Shown: one piece after another, positions 37,059-47,540 of the stretch
How positions within the stretch are numbered: position 1 is the stretch's first letter
Layout of the letters: each line of letters starts with the position of its first letter
Assembly: GCF_003024515.2 (NCBI RefSeq)
Contig: NZ_PYIX02000004.1
Location: forward strand, 1-64,000
Length of the DNA: 64,000 nt
Reading direction: 5' to 3'
Source: Acinetobacter sichuanensis
GTDB lineage: Bacteria; Pseudomonadota; Gammaproteobacteria; Pseudomonadales; Moraxellaceae
Translations under genes and position numbers: made by a program
The notes under the pieces: generated by a model
Database searches by the model: none
Told to the model about the DNA's origin: nothing
What the model saw: only the letters and a program-made list of their open reading frames with translations

Positions 37059-37624
37059 GACAGAACCTTTGAAATGAGGATTTTTCCATTCTTCTAAATA
37101 TTATGCGGTAATTGTACACATAAAATAAAGAATACTTATTGTGATTTTATTTTGTGTTTATTTTAATCGTATTTAGAAAAAATGATAGATTTTTATTGAA
37201 AATTTATTAAGTTATAACTTGCTGAATTTTTTATTATAAATCGAATAAAAAAAAGTAATAGTTTAAAAAAAATGCGTATGGGAAATAAACAATAAAAAAG
37301 CGAATAGAAACCTTGACTTTGCTTGCTAAAACAACAAAAATGCTGATTCAGTTTTGTATGTTTTTATTCGATCACCCTTCGGATAATGGCATCGTAAGCA
37401 ATATCATTTTTCTCTAAACCGAGAAAGTGACCCCCTTACATTAAATATGTTTATCCCAACATATTTTTGTTATGAACATCATTTAAACAGTGATGTGACT
37501 ATAAAATTTTTATATTGCTGCAAAAACTAGTAAATATGTGTGCTATAACAGAGCGCACAAATCAATGAATGAAGCACAACTTGTGTCTCCCATAAGTTGT
37601 GGAAAAAAGATTAGGGTGAATACG
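37059..37624. other. 566-bp intergenic region upstream of ilvI
   Basis: AT-rich. It contains a short stem (TTTCTC-TAAACC-GAGAAA, 37409-37426) and a 27-codon frame (37448-37531) with no excess of branched-chain codons. No classic ilv attenuator or T-box can be recognised. The ilvI promoter must lie here but is not clear. Confidence 0.55.
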
Positions 37625-39352
37625 TTGGAACTTTTATCTGGTGGTGAAATGCTCGTTCGTGCATTGGCGGACGAAGGCGTTGAGCATGTTTTTGGGTACC
37701 CAGGCGGCGCAGTTTTACATATTTATGATGCGCTATTTCAACAAGAGAAAATCAATCATTACCTCGTGCGTCATGAACAAGCAGCAGGTCATATGGCTGA
37801 TGCTTACTCACGTGCGACAGGTAAAACAGGTGTGGTGCTTGTCACATCTGGTCCTGGTGCGACCAATACCGTAACGCCAATTGCAACAGCTTATATGGAC
37901 TCAATCCCAATGGTGATTTTGTCTGGTCAGGTTGCAAGCCATTTAATCGGTGAGGATGCGTTCCAAGAAACGGATATGGTCGGTATTTCTCGTCCAATCG
38001 TGAAGCACAGTTTCCAAGTGCGTCATGCAAGCGAAATTCCTGCAATTATTAAAAAAGCATTTTATATTGCTGCAAGTGGTCGTCCAGGTCCAGTTGTTGT
38101 TGATATTCCAAAAGATGCAACAAATCCTGCTGAGAAATTTGCATACGAATACCCTGAAAAGGTAAAAATGCGTTCGTATCAACCACCACACCGTGGTCAT
38201 TCTGGTCAAATTCGTAAAGCAATAGATGAATTGATTAATGCAAAACGTCCTGTCATTTATACAGGTGGTGGTGTGGTTCAAGGCAATGCTTCTGAACAGT
38301 TGACTGAACTTGCACATCTTTTGGGTTATCCAGTGACCAATACTTTGATGGGCTTAGGTGCATTCCCAGGCAATGATCCACAGTTCATTGGCATGTTGGG
38401 TATGCATGGTACATACGAAGCCAATATGACCATGCATAATGCGGATGTTATTTTAGCGATTGGCGCGCGTTTTGATGACCGTGTAACAAACAATCCAGCG
38501 AAATTCTGTCCAAATGCAAAAGTCATTCATATTGATATTGACCCTGCAACAATTTCAAAAACGATTATTGCGCATATTCCAATTGTTGGTGCTGTAGAGC
38601 CAGTTCTTCAAGAGATGTTGGTTCAATTGAAACAAATGAATGTTTCAAAACCAAATCCAGAAGTAATCGCAGCTTGGTGGGATCAAATCAATGAGTGGCG
38701 TAAAGTTCATGGCTTACGCTATGAAAAAGCAACTGATGGTTCAATGAAGCCTCAGCAAGTTGTTGAAGCTTTAGACAAAATAACTAATGGTGATGCCATT
38801 ATTACTTCTGACGTTGGTCAGCATCAAATGTTTGGTGCAATGTACTATAAGTACAAACGTCCACGTCAATGGTTGAACTCTGGTGGTTTGGGCACAATGG
38901 GTGTGGGTTTGCCATACGCAATGGCTGCTAAACTTGCATTTCCAGATCAACAAGTTGTCTGTATTACAGGTGAAGCATCGATTCAGATGTGTATCCAAGA
39001 GCTTTCGACATGTAAGCAATATGGCTTAAATGTAAAAATTCTTTGTTTGAATAACCGTGCTTTAGGTATGGTTAAACAATGGCAAGACATGAACTATGAA
39101 GGGCGTCATTCAAGTTCTTATGTTGAGTCATTACCAGACTTCCCTAAATTGATGGAAGCATATGGTCATGTTGGTATTCAAATTGACCATGCAGATGAGC
39201 TTGAATCTAAACTTGCAGAAGCAATGGCAATTAATGATAAATGCGTATTTATCAATGTCATGGTTGATCGTTCAGAGCATGTTTATCCGATGCTGATCGC
39301 AGGTCAATCAATGCAAGATATGTGGTTATCTAAAGGGGAGCGTACTCAATGA
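37625..39352 (+). CDS. ilvI: Acetolactate synthase large subunit
   Basis: 575 residues when started at TTG 37625 ([19 protein letters not shown]), preceded by AGGGTGA; this gives the length of E. coli IlvI (574). Earlier in-frame codons would add 29 residues unlike the family. Conserved [14 protein letters not shown], the catalytic Glu in [12 protein letters not shown], and a TPP-binding region that reads TGEASIQM rather than TGDGSIQM. The enzyme condenses two pyruvates, or pyruvate with 2-oxobutyrate, using thiamine diphosphate and FAD. It overlaps ilvH by four bases. Confidence 0.95.
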   Translation: MELLSGGEMLVRALADEGVEHVFGYPGGAVLHIYDALFQQEKINHYLVRHEQAAGHMADAYSRATGKTGVVLVTSGPGATNTVTPIATAYMDSIPMVILSGQVASHLIGEDAFQETDMVGISRPIVKHSFQVRHASEIPAIIKKAFYIAASGRPGPVVVDIPKDATNPAEKFAYEYPEKVKMRSYQPPHRGHSGQIRKAIDELINAKRPVIYTGGGVVQGNASEQLTELAHLLGYPVTNTLMGLGAFPGNDPQFIGMLGMHGTYEANMTMHNADVILAIGARFDDRVTNNPAKFCPNAKVIHIDIDPATISKTIIAHIPIVGAVEPVLQEMLVQLKQMNVSKPNPEVIAAWWDQINEWRKVHGLRYEKATDGSMKPQQVVEALDKITNGDAIITSDVGQHQMFGAMYYKYKRPRQWLNSGGLGTMGVGLPYAMAAKLAFPDQQVVCITGEASIQMCIQELSTCKQYGLNVKILCLNNRALGMVKQWQDMNYEGRHSSSYVESLPDFPKLMEAYGHVGIQIDHADELESKLAEAMAINDKCVFINVMVDRSEHVYPMLIAGQSMQDMWLSKGERTQ

Positions 39353-39840
39353 GACATATAATTTCTGTACTCATGGAAAACGAAGCAGGTGCGCTTTCTC
39401 GTTTGGTGGGTTTATTTAGTCAACGTGGTTATAACATTGAAACATTAAATGTTGCACCAACAGAAGATCCAACTTTGTCACGTTTAACATTAACGACCTA
39501 TGGTGATGAGCACAAAATTGAGCAAATTACTAAACAACTGAACAAATTGGTTGAAGTGGTAAAAGTGGTTGATTTGTCAGAAGGTGCACATATTGAGCGT
39601 GAATTAATGCTCATTAAGGTCAAAGCTTTAGGTTCAGCACGTGCTGAGATTAAGCGTACAGCCGATATTTTCCGTGCGCAAATTGTTGATGTAACACCAA
39701 CGACTTATACCATTCAAATTGCTGGTACAACTGAAAAAATTGATGGTTTTATTGATGCGCTTGCTGAAAATACCATTCTTGAAGTTGTACGTTCAGGTGT
39801 GTCAGGCATCGCACGTGGCGAAAAAGTTTTAACTATTTAA
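39349..39840 (+). CDS. ilvH: Acetolactate synthase regulatory small subunit
   Basis: 163 residues, beginning [33 protein letters not shown], the ACT domain for valine feedback. The C-terminal ALS_ss_C domain follows. Stop and start overlap (ATGA) with ilvI, so both subunits are made in coupled fashion. ilvC follows after 113 bases that contain a hairpin of the dispersed repeat. Confidence 0.96.
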   Translation: MRHIISVLMENEAGALSRLVGLFSQRGYNIETLNVAPTEDPTLSRLTLTTYGDEHKIEQITKQLNKLVEVVKVVDLSEGAHIERELMLIKVKALGSARAEIKRTADIFRAQIVDVTPTTYTIQIAGTTEKIDGFIDALAENTILEVVRSGVSGIARGEKVLTI

Positions 39841-39856
39841 TTTATTCACCTATAAT

Positions 39857-39879
39857 CCTCTCCTAGAAAAAAGGAGAGG
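39857..39879. repeat. Short hairpin copy of the dispersed repeat
   Basis: CCTCTCCT-AGAAAAA-AGGAGAGG, in the ilvH-ilvC gap. The arms match the first hairpin at 30589-30609. It may limit or stabilise the ilvI-ilvH transcript ahead of ilvC. Confidence 0.7.
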
Positions 39880-39941
39880 GCTTAGTTGATCAGTACACAA
39901 TAAAGCCGTACCAACTAAGTAAAGGAAACAAAAGCATTTAA

Positions 39942-40970
<1,029 letters not shown>

Positions 40971-40990
40971 TTTTTAGTTTTTGACTTTAT

Positions 40991-41021
40991 AAAAAGCCTA
41001 TTCTATTGAGTAGGCTTTTTT
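40991..41021 (+). terminator. Terminator after ilvC
   Basis: AAAAAGCCTA and TAGGCTTTTT with a ten-base loop and T-run. Confidence 0.85.
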
Positions 41022-41068
41022 TATGATAAATTACTCATTATTTTGCTGTTTTTGAATGTGGTGAAATT

Positions 41069-41878
41069 ATGAAATTTAAAATTTTCTTAGGTATGGTTGC
41101 TATAACATTTTCAAATTTAAATCATGCCGAAACTGTAGTAAATTCAAAAGACTTCAAGCCCCTTAATGAAGTTCGGGTATCTATGCAGCGTATGTTGCGT
41201 TCTACTGAAGGGCGTTATTTTTTAAGTCTTTATGCGGGTATTTGGAATCCACATGCTGTGATGACGGATTTAGTTGAAAATAAAAATATTTCATTTAAAG
41301 GTTTGCAAAAAGCAGATCAATTAACGCTAAAATCAGTAAACTCTGAAACTGATGCAACAGAAAATAGCATGTACCAACTTACAGGTACTTTAAATGCAAA
41401 TACAGGTTATTTTAAAACTTTACTCTCAGAAGGCTCGGACACTTTTGGTAAAAATATTCAGTTTGAGCCAGCAGTTAAAGTCAACAATAAGCCTTCATTT
41501 GTCTTCAAATTTTATAGCGGTGATCAAACTACAACGTATGGCGCACCTTTACAACGTGTAGATGTAGTCAATAAAAATAATAATCAGACGATTCAGTCTT
41601 TGACAGGATTTGCAGCATATCCAAAAAGTATAGGTTATATGGATATTAATTTTGATGGTTATTATGACATTATTTTATCTGACATTTCACAGTCTTATTC
41701 TGTAGAAGATAAGCGTTATATTTATTGGATGTATAACCCAAAAACAGGGCAATTTCAGCGTTCGCCACAGCTTGAGAAAATTATTGGTTTCCCAAATCTG
41801 CATGGTGAAAAACAGCAAATTGATTTTGGAGGGGGCAAGATTTATCAGGTTGAAAATGGTTTGTTAAATCGAATTTAG
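41069..41878 (+). CDS. Periplasmic XAC2610-like protein
   Basis: 269 residues. A signal peptide (MKFKIFLGMVAITFSNLNHA) precedes a domain with YMDINFDGYYDIILSD, like the D.NFDGY.DL strand of XAC2610/VCBS-like proteins, where Asp residues could bind calcium. The N-terminal half (MQRMLRSTEGRYFLSLYAGI) is not assigned. The role is unknown. The following membrane protein gene begins 36 bases downstream and may share the transcript. Confidence 0.65.
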   Translation: MKFKIFLGMVAITFSNLNHAETVVNSKDFKPLNEVRVSMQRMLRSTEGRYFLSLYAGIWNPHAVMTDLVENKNISFKGLQKADQLTLKSVNSETDATENSMYQLTGTLNANTGYFKTLLSEGSDTFGKNIQFEPAVKVNNKPSFVFKFYSGDQTTTYGAPLQRVDVVNKNNNQTIQSLTGFAAYPKSIGYMDINFDGYYDIILSDISQSYSVEDKRYIYWMYNPKTGQFQRSPQLEKIIGFPNLHGEKQQIDFGGGKIYQVENGLLNRI

Positions 41879-41914
41879 TTTGTTTTTAATTCAAATCATA
41901 AGTATAGAGTCTTG

Positions 41915-42322
41915 ATGAATCGGCACTTTTTGGTCTGGAAAATATTTTCTAGTGCATGGACTGAAAATGGTTTTGATGCTCAAGACTTGACTCATTTTTC
42001 TGAAATAAAACAAAATTATCCACATTGGTCAGATCTTCGCACAGTTATTTATCGTGATGTGTTTGGATATTTCGCTTTGCCTAGTTTTTGTATGTTATTT
42101 GTTTGGATTCCTATTGTTGGCTCTCTATTTTTAATTGCTGCATTGCCTGATTGGGAGTTTGAAAATACGTGGCTGCAAAGAAAGATGCAAAAATGGTATG
42201 CCATTCCTTGGTGGATGCATTATTTAAACCCATTACGTTGGATCGGATATTTTATTGCATTTGGAATGGCGTATCGTGTGATCAATTGTTTAAAGCGGTA
42301 TTATAAAGCTGAAAATATATGA
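41915..42322 (+). CDS. Small uncharacterised membrane protein
   Basis: 135 residues from ATG 41915 (MNRHFLVWKIF). Two hydrophobic segments (FALPSFCMLFVWIPIVGSLFLIAALP and a later IGYFIAFGMAYRV) with many Trp and Tyr residues. No family recognised. It follows the XAC2610-like gene closely, so a shared function is possible. Confidence 0.6.
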   Translation: MNRHFLVWKIFSSAWTENGFDAQDLTHFSEIKQNYPHWSDLRTVIYRDVFGYFALPSFCMLFVWIPIVGSLFLIAALPDWEFENTWLQRKMQKWYAIPWWMHYLNPLRWIGYFIAFGMAYRVINCLKRYYKAENI

Positions 42323-42524
42323 TCAAAGTTGCATGATGTTTGGATCTGTTTGAGGCATGTTTGATATTGAGTCATGATTTTTTTATGCTCTTATTTTTTA
42401 TTGAATTATAAACGGAATATTGGTTCGACAGGTTGGTGCTGTTTATCTTTATTTTTGTATTGGGAAATAGTTAAACAATTTGATGAAAATATAGTTTCAA
42501 AAAACCGTCATCTTAAAATCATCA

Positions 42525-42550
42525 AAGTGTAAAAAAGATCGCCTACACTT
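42525..42550. promoter_or_regulatory. 7-bp inverted repeat before the glycosyltransferase operon
   Basis: AAGTGTA and TACACTT separated by 12 bases, 33 bases before the glycosyltransferase start. The layout fits an operator for a dimeric repressor; no regulator gene is next to it. Confidence 0.35.
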
Positions 42551-42582
42551 ATAAAAAATGAAGAGAAGATAGAGGTAATCGT

Positions 42583-43872
42583 ATGACAAAGACGTACGCA
42601 GAAGCCTTATTATACAGACAACGAGATTTTCCTGATTATTTTAAATTTTATTTAAAGAAAAATAATAAGCAGCAACATATTTCTGAAAATTTAAATATTC
42701 TTCAAGAGCTTGTACGTCCAAGGCTGAAAATTGCAATTGTGACAGAAACATGGCCTCCTGAAATTAATGGCGTAGCAATGTCATTGATGCAATTGTGTAA
42801 AGGTTTACAGAAACAAGGGCATAAAATTTTACTGATTCGCCCAAAACAAAAACATGTATGTGATGAGTTTTCGCCAAATAAAGAGTGCTTAGTGACGGCT
42901 CAAGCAGTACCTAAATACCCTGATATGCGTTTTGGTTGGCCACAATATTTAAAAGTATCCCAAGCAATTTCTGATTTTGCACCGCATGTTGTTCATATTG
43001 TGACAGAAGGACCTTTAGGTTTTACGGCACTACATGCAGCAAAATCTAAAAAAATCCCTGTTTCTAGTGGTTTTCATTCACCATTTCAAGAATTTAGTCG
43101 CTTTTTTGATTTGGCATTTTTGGTGAAACCTGTACAGCGATATTTGAAGTGGTTTCATAATCATACTGACTTAACTTGTGTACCGAGTTGCGATACAGAA
43201 CAAGCTTTAAAGCAGTTTGGGGTAACTTGTCCGCTAGTTATCGTTGGGCGTGGTGTTGATGTAGAAAAATTTTCATCCAGTCATCGCTCAGAGCAGTTAC
43301 GCCGCAGTTGGGGCGTTGATCATGACACGACAGTATTGCTTTATGTTGGACGTTTATCTCCTGAAAAAGAGATCAATGTTTTGATTGAGGCTTATGTTGC
43401 ACTTAAAAAGTGTTCACAGAAAAAAGTGCATTTTGTCATTGTGGGCGATGGTCCAGATCGTAAGCGTTTAGAAAAAATGCTTGGTGCAGAAGATATTATT
43501 TTTACAGGTAGCTTAAGTGGTACAAGCTTAGCGCAAACTTATGCAAGTGCGGATGTTTTTGTTTTTGCAAGTCAAGTGGAAACGTTTGGTAACGTTGTTT
43601 TAGAAGCAATGGCAAGTGGTTTGCCTGTTGTTGCTTATGATTATGCAAGTGCGCAACTATATTTGAAACATCAACAAACAGGTTGGTTGAGCCCATTGGG
43701 TGCAACTGATCAATTCATTCAATCTATTTTACAGCTTCCTGACCATGTAAGTTTGCGTGTAATGGGGCAGCAAGCTATGCACGATGTTCAAAACATTGGC
43801 TGGCGACATGCGGTACAACAATTCGAACAGGCACTTTATCAGGTTACACAAGATCAGGTTTTAGTAACGTAA
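42583..43872 (+). CDS. GT4-family glycosyltransferase
   Basis: 429 residues, GT-B fold. The N-terminal acceptor domain begins at VTETWPPEINGVAMSL and continues with VHIVTEGPLG. The C-terminal sugar-nucleotide domain has VGRLSPEKEINVLIEAY and the EX7E motif in ETFGNVVLEAMASG. Retaining family 4 enzymes of this sub-type add a sugar to a lipid or glycan acceptor. The next gene, a PAP2 phosphatase, is 28 bases away, which suggests glycolipid synthesis. Confidence 0.85.
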   Translation: MTKTYAEALLYRQRDFPDYFKFYLKKNNKQQHISENLNILQELVRPRLKIAIVTETWPPEINGVAMSLMQLCKGLQKQGHKILLIRPKQKHVCDEFSPNKECLVTAQAVPKYPDMRFGWPQYLKVSQAISDFAPHVVHIVTEGPLGFTALHAAKSKKIPVSSGFHSPFQEFSRFFDLAFLVKPVQRYLKWFHNHTDLTCVPSCDTEQALKQFGVTCPLVIVGRGVDVEKFSSSHRSEQLRRSWGVDHDTTVLLYVGRLSPEKEINVLIEAYVALKKCSQKKVHFVIVGDGPDRKRLEKMLGAEDIIFTGSLSGTSLAQTYASADVFVFASQVETFGNVVLEAMASGLPVVAYDYASAQLYLKHQQTGWLSPLGATDQFIQSILQLPDHVSLRVMGQQAMHDVQNIGWRHAVQQFEQALYQVTQDQVLVT

Positions 43873-43900
43873 ATCATCTCGTCAAGAGAGGAGAGCTAAA

Positions 43901-44452
43901 ATGAATTTTAAAGAAACTAAAATAAAAATACTCGATTTAGATTTGAGAGGCTGTGTATATCTAAATAATTTGTCGCATATGCAATATGTGGCTTTGTTTT
44001 TTAAAATCATTAGTCGTTTAGGCGATGGCGCATTTTGGTACTTGATGTTGCTGATTGTGTGGCTGAATAAAGGCTTTGCGTATGGATTAAAGTTAATTTA
44101 TGTCGTATTAAGTGCTTTGATTGGTACAGGTATTTATAAAATATTAAAGCATAAAACAGTTCGTCCACGTCCTTATCAAGTACACCAAGTGATTATCTTA
44201 GGCGAACGACCTTTGGATCACTTTAGTTTTCCATCTGGTCATACTTTACATGCGGTGATGACTACCGTGGTATTAGGTTATATCCAACCTGCGCTTTTAT
44301 TTTTAATGATGCCTTTTACAATTTTAGTTGCATTATCACGCATGATTTTGGGTTTGCATTATCCAAGTGATGTGATTGTGGGGGCTTTAATTGGAGCGAC
44401 AGTGGCAAGCATGATTTTAGTCGCTGCACCATTTTTGCATATTAGCTTATAA
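43901..44452 (+). CDS. PAP2-family lipid phosphatase
   Basis: 183 residues, about five membrane segments. All three phosphatase motifs are intact: KHKTVRPRP, FPSGHTLHAV and SRMILGLHYPSD. Such enzymes remove phosphate from phosphatidic acid, phosphatidylglycerol phosphate or undecaprenyl pyrophosphate at the inner membrane. GGAGAG precedes the ATG. Probably the second gene of the glycosyltransferase operon. Confidence 0.85.
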   Translation: MNFKETKIKILDLDLRGCVYLNNLSHMQYVALFFKIISRLGDGAFWYLMLLIVWLNKGFAYGLKLIYVVLSALIGTGIYKILKHKTVRPRPYQVHQVIILGERPLDHFSFPSGHTLHAVMTTVVLGYIQPALLFLMMPFTILVALSRMILGLHYPSDVIVGALIGATVASMILVAAPFLHISL

Positions 44453-44539
44453 ATTGTATTTTAAAATGAATTCTATTTTGGTAAATGGCTAGATTTTGCT
44501 AAAGTAATTGCCAAGATGGAAAAGGATAGGATGACCTCA

Positions 44540-44740
44540 ATGGGTTTACGTTGGACAGATACAATTGATATCGCGATTGAGCTATATGAAGCTCACCCAG
44601 ATGTTGACCCACAATGGGTGCGTTTTACAGACTTACACACATGGATTTGTGCATTACCCGATTTTAGCGATGATCCAACAAAGTCCACAGAAGGCTTATT
44701 AGAAGCAATTCAAATGGCTTGGATTGATGAAGCTAGCTAA
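44540..44740 (+). CDS. iscX: Fe-S cluster assembly protein IscX
   Basis: 66 residues, the same length as E. coli IscX, starting MGLRWTDTIDIAIELY with AGGA eight bases upstream. An ATG three codons earlier is also possible. RFTDLHTWICALPDF matches the family. IscX binds IscS and Fe2+ and tunes cluster assembly. In enterobacteria it ends the isc operon; here no other isc gene is adjacent and ndk follows at 118 bases. Confidence 0.93.
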   Translation: MGLRWTDTIDIAIELYEAHPDVDPQWVRFTDLHTWICALPDFSDDPTKSTEGLLEAIQMAWIDEAS

Positions 44741-44798
44741 AAAAATGTCTTAATCTGTCTAAAAAATCATTTTTTTACAGTTTAAAAAGCGGAAAATC

Positions 44799-44821
44799 GC
44801 GCATTATTCGGTATAATGCGC
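44799..44821 (+). promoter_or_regulatory. Perfect 9-bp dyad containing a -10-like TATAAT before ndk
   Basis: GCGCATTAT-TCGGT-ATAATGCGC. TATAAT occupies 44812-44817 and lies 42 bases before the ndk ATG. A matching -35 at the right distance is weak, so this may be an operator or promoter hybrid. Confidence 0.5.
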
Positions 44822-44858
44822 CAAAATTTTCATGTCAATTTGACTTAAGGAGCCAATC

Positions 44859-45290
44859 ATGGCTATTGAACGTACTTTATCTATCGTAAAACCAGATGCA
44901 GTTGCTAAAAACCACATTGGTGATATCTTTGCTCGTTTCGAAAAAGCTGGTCTTAAAATCGTTGCGACTAAAATGAAACACCTTTCTCAAGCAGAAGCTG
45001 AAGGTTTCTATGCTGAACATAAAGAACGTGGTTTCTTTGCTGATTTAGTTGCATTCATGACTTCTGGTCCAGTTGTTGTTTCAGTTCTTGAAGGCGAAAA
45101 CGCAGTTCTTGCTCACCGCGACATCTTAGGCGCTACAAACCCTAAAGAAGCTGCTCCTGGTACAATCCGTGCAGATTTCGCTGTAAGCATCGATGAAAAT
45201 GCTGCTCACGGTTCTGACTCTGTAGCTTCTGCTGATCGTGAAGTTAACTACTTCTTCGCTCAAACTGAAGTTTGCCCACGTACTCGTTAA
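44859..45290 (+). CDS. ndk: Nucleoside diphosphate kinase
   Basis: 143 residues. NDK pattern: [36 protein letters not shown] and the active-site His in NAAHGSDS. It phosphorylates nucleoside diphosphates using ATP. AAGGAG precedes the ATG. Codon use is biased as in other highly expressed genes of this window. It leads the ndk-rlmN block. Confidence 0.97.
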   Translation: MAIERTLSIVKPDAVAKNHIGDIFARFEKAGLKIVATKMKHLSQAEAEGFYAEHKERGFFADLVAFMTSGPVVVSVLEGENAVLAHRDILGATNPKEAAPGTIRADFAVSIDENAAHGSDSVASADREVNYFFAQTEVCPRTR

Positions 45291-45361
45291 TTCTGAGTCA
45301 ATAGGGTCGTCTTAAAATTCACAGAAGCGTTTTACGTTTTGTAAATTGTTAACAGACCCTG

Positions 45362-45392
45362 AACCAGATAAGTGTTATACTACTTGTCTGGT
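45362..45392 (+). terminator. Terminator after ndk
   Basis: ACCAGATAAGT and ACTTGTCTGGT pair around a seven-base loop, then a T-run. Confidence 0.8.
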
Positions 45393-45459
45393 TTTTTTAT
45401 TTTTAATGTTCGAAAATTGAACAATCCTCATCCATTGACATGTTTTTTAGGTAATACAC

Positions 45460-46695
45460 ATGAATTCTGAAGTTGTCGCTTCATCATTAACTCAAGATGA
45501 ACAGAAGCCTGCATCATCAAAATCTGCACAGCAAACACATGTACAGAAAGTGAATTTACTTGGCATGTCACGTCCGCAATTGGAAAAATTCTTCGAAGAT
45601 TTGGGAGAGAAAAAATTCCGTGCAGGGCAAGTGATGAAGTGGATACATCAATTTTTTGTAACAGATTTTGCTGAAATGACCAATATTTCAGGAAAGTTGC
45701 GTGAAAAATTAGAAAAAATTTGTGTCATCGAAGCACCAGAAGTTGTTCATCGTAACTATTCAAAAGATGGTACTCGTAAATGGGTATTTCGTGTTGGTGA
45801 AGGCGACGGTTCACTGGTTGAAACTGTTTTAATTCCTGCCGAAGACAAAACAGGTTCTCGAAAAACTTTGTGTATTTCTTCACAAGTTGGTTGTGCACTT
45901 GATTGTTCATTTTGTTCGACAGGTAAACAAGGCTTTCAACGTGATTTAACACCAAGTGAGATCATTGGTCAGTTATGGATGGCTAACTATTCTTATATGG
46001 AAGAAGTGCCTGTTGCAGAGCGTGAACGCTCAGTGACCAATGTCGTGATGATGGGTATGGGTGAGCCATTACTCAACTATGATGCTGTTTTAAGCTCAAT
46101 GAATATCATGTTAGACGATTTTGCTTATGGTATGTCAAAACGTCGAGTGACCTTGTCTACATCGGGCGTGGTGCCAAAAATTGATCAATTAGCACAAGAT
46201 ATTGATGTTGCTTTAGCCATTTCTTTACATGCGCCAAATGATGAGCTACGTAATGAACTTGTGCCGATTAATAAAAAATATCCATTAGAACAACTCATTG
46301 CAGCATGTCAGCGTTATATTGCTAAAGATGGCAATGAAAGCTCACGTAAACATGTCACCATTGAATATGTCATGTTAGATGGTGTAAATGATCATCCTGA
46401 ACATGCACAACAAATGATTAAGTTATTGAAAAATTTACCAAGTAAAATTAATTTGATTCCATTTAATCCTTTTCCACATGCACCTTATGGTCGTTCAAGT
46501 CGTAATCGAATTATTTCTTTTCAAAAAACTTTGTCTGATGCAGGATTTGTGTGTACGATTCGTCAGACGCGTGGTGATGACATTGATGCTGCGTGTGGTC
46601 AATTGGTCGGTCAGGTGGCTGACCGTACTCGCCGTGCAGAACAATGGAAGAAGAAAGTTGCGCAGCAGAACGAGATTTTGCGTTCACAAGGTTGA
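45460..46695 (+). CDS. rlmN: 23S rRNA/tRNA (adenine C2) methyltransferase RlmN
   Basis: 411 residues, about 25 more than E. coli RlmN because of a Ser/Gln-rich start (about residues 1-32). Radical-SAM cluster motif [11 protein letters not shown], the catalytic cysteine region near the C-terminus ([20 protein letters not shown]) and [12 protein letters not shown]. It methylates A2503 in 23S rRNA and A37 in some tRNAs. Followed by pilF with a 44-base gap. Confidence 0.97.
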   Translation: MNSEVVASSLTQDEQKPASSKSAQQTHVQKVNLLGMSRPQLEKFFEDLGEKKFRAGQVMKWIHQFFVTDFAEMTNISGKLREKLEKICVIEAPEVVHRNYSKDGTRKWVFRVGEGDGSLVETVLIPAEDKTGSRKTLCISSQVGCALDCSFCSTGKQGFQRDLTPSEIIGQLWMANYSYMEEVPVAERERSVTNVVMMGMGEPLLNYDAVLSSMNIMLDDFAYGMSKRRVTLSTSGVVPKIDQLAQDIDVALAISLHAPNDELRNELVPINKKYPLEQLIAACQRYIAKDGNESSRKHVTIEYVMLDGVNDHPEHAQQMIKLLKNLPSKINLIPFNPFPHAPYGRSSRNRIISFQKTLSDAGFVCTIRQTRGDDIDAACGQLVGQVADRTRRAEQWKKKVAQQNEILRSQG

Positions 46696-46739
46696 CCATT
46701 TTTAAAATTAAATATGGGGAACAAGCTTTGAGAAATAAT

Positions 46740-47540
46740 ATGTACACAAAAATGATCACAGTCACTGCTATCAGTTGCGCTGTGTTCTTGACTGCTTGTC
46801 AAACCACACAAACAGGGTCGGTTTTAAAAAAAGATCCCGAAAAAGCAGTCAAAGTACGTACTCAATTGGCTGCAGAATATATTCGAACACATGATTTAGA
46901 TGCAGCAAAGCGTTCACTTGATCAAGCTTTAGAAATTGATTCAGGTGATGCAACAGCAAATATGATGATGGGTGTCTTACTTCAACAAGAAGGAAGTAAG
47001 CACAGTATGGAAAGGGCAGATAGTTACTTTAAACGTGCTATCTCTCGCGATCCTGAAAATGCTCAAGCACGCAATAATTATGGTACTTACTTATATTTGA
47101 TGAAGCGTTATAATGACGCGATTGCACAGCTTCAAATTGCAGGTGCGAGTTTAGGTTATGATCAGCGCTATAAAGCTTTGGAAAATCTTGGCAAAGTTTA
47201 TATGGTGATCGGCGATAAAGAAAATGCTGAAAAAACGTTCAAGCAAACCCTGCAAGTGAATCGAGACTCTGTTATATCTTTAATCGAGTTGTCAGAACTA
47301 TTATATTTAAAACAACAAACTGCTCAGGCAAGTCAACTTTATGAGCAGTTTGTGCGTTTAGTGGGTCAGAAAAATCAAGATCCAAGGGCGCTTTGGATCG
47401 GTATTCGTATCGCTAGAGCCAATGGTGATCAAATGGGATCGCAAGTATTGGTTAACCAATTACGCGCATTATTCCCTGAAAGCCAAGAATATCAACGTTA
47501 TTTGCAATTACAGTACAGTACTGAGGCCGTATGGAAGTAA
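46740..47540 (+). CDS. pilF: Type IV pilus biogenesis lipoprotein PilF/PilW
   Basis: 266 residues from ATG 46740. A TTG four codons earlier lies at a better distance from GGGGA and may be used. Lipobox FLTAC (C20). The mature part is a chain of TPR repeats (AAEYIRTHDLDAAKRSLDQAL and ARNNYGTYLYLMKRYNDAIAQL). PilF helps insert and assemble the PilQ secretin in the outer membrane. It overlaps rodZ by 10 bases. Confidence 0.93.
   Translation: MYTKMITVTAISCAVFLTACQTTQTGSVLKKDPEKAVKVRTQLAAEYIRTHDLDAAKRSLDQALEIDSGDATANMMMGVLLQQEGSKHSMERADSYFKRAISRDPENAQARNNYGTYLYLMKRYNDAIAQLQIAGASLGYDQRYKALENLGKVYMVIGDKENAEKTFKQTLQVNRDSVISLIELSELLYLKQQTAQASQLYEQFVRLVGQKNQDPRALWIGIRIARANGDQMGSQVLVNQLRALFPESQEYQRYLQLQYSTEAVWK

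Noticed and set aside
37448..37531. 27-codon open frame upstream of ilvI considered as an attenuator leader peptide
   Set aside because: It lacks a run of Ile, Leu or Val codons, has no clear ribosome site, and no alternative terminator hairpin follows it.
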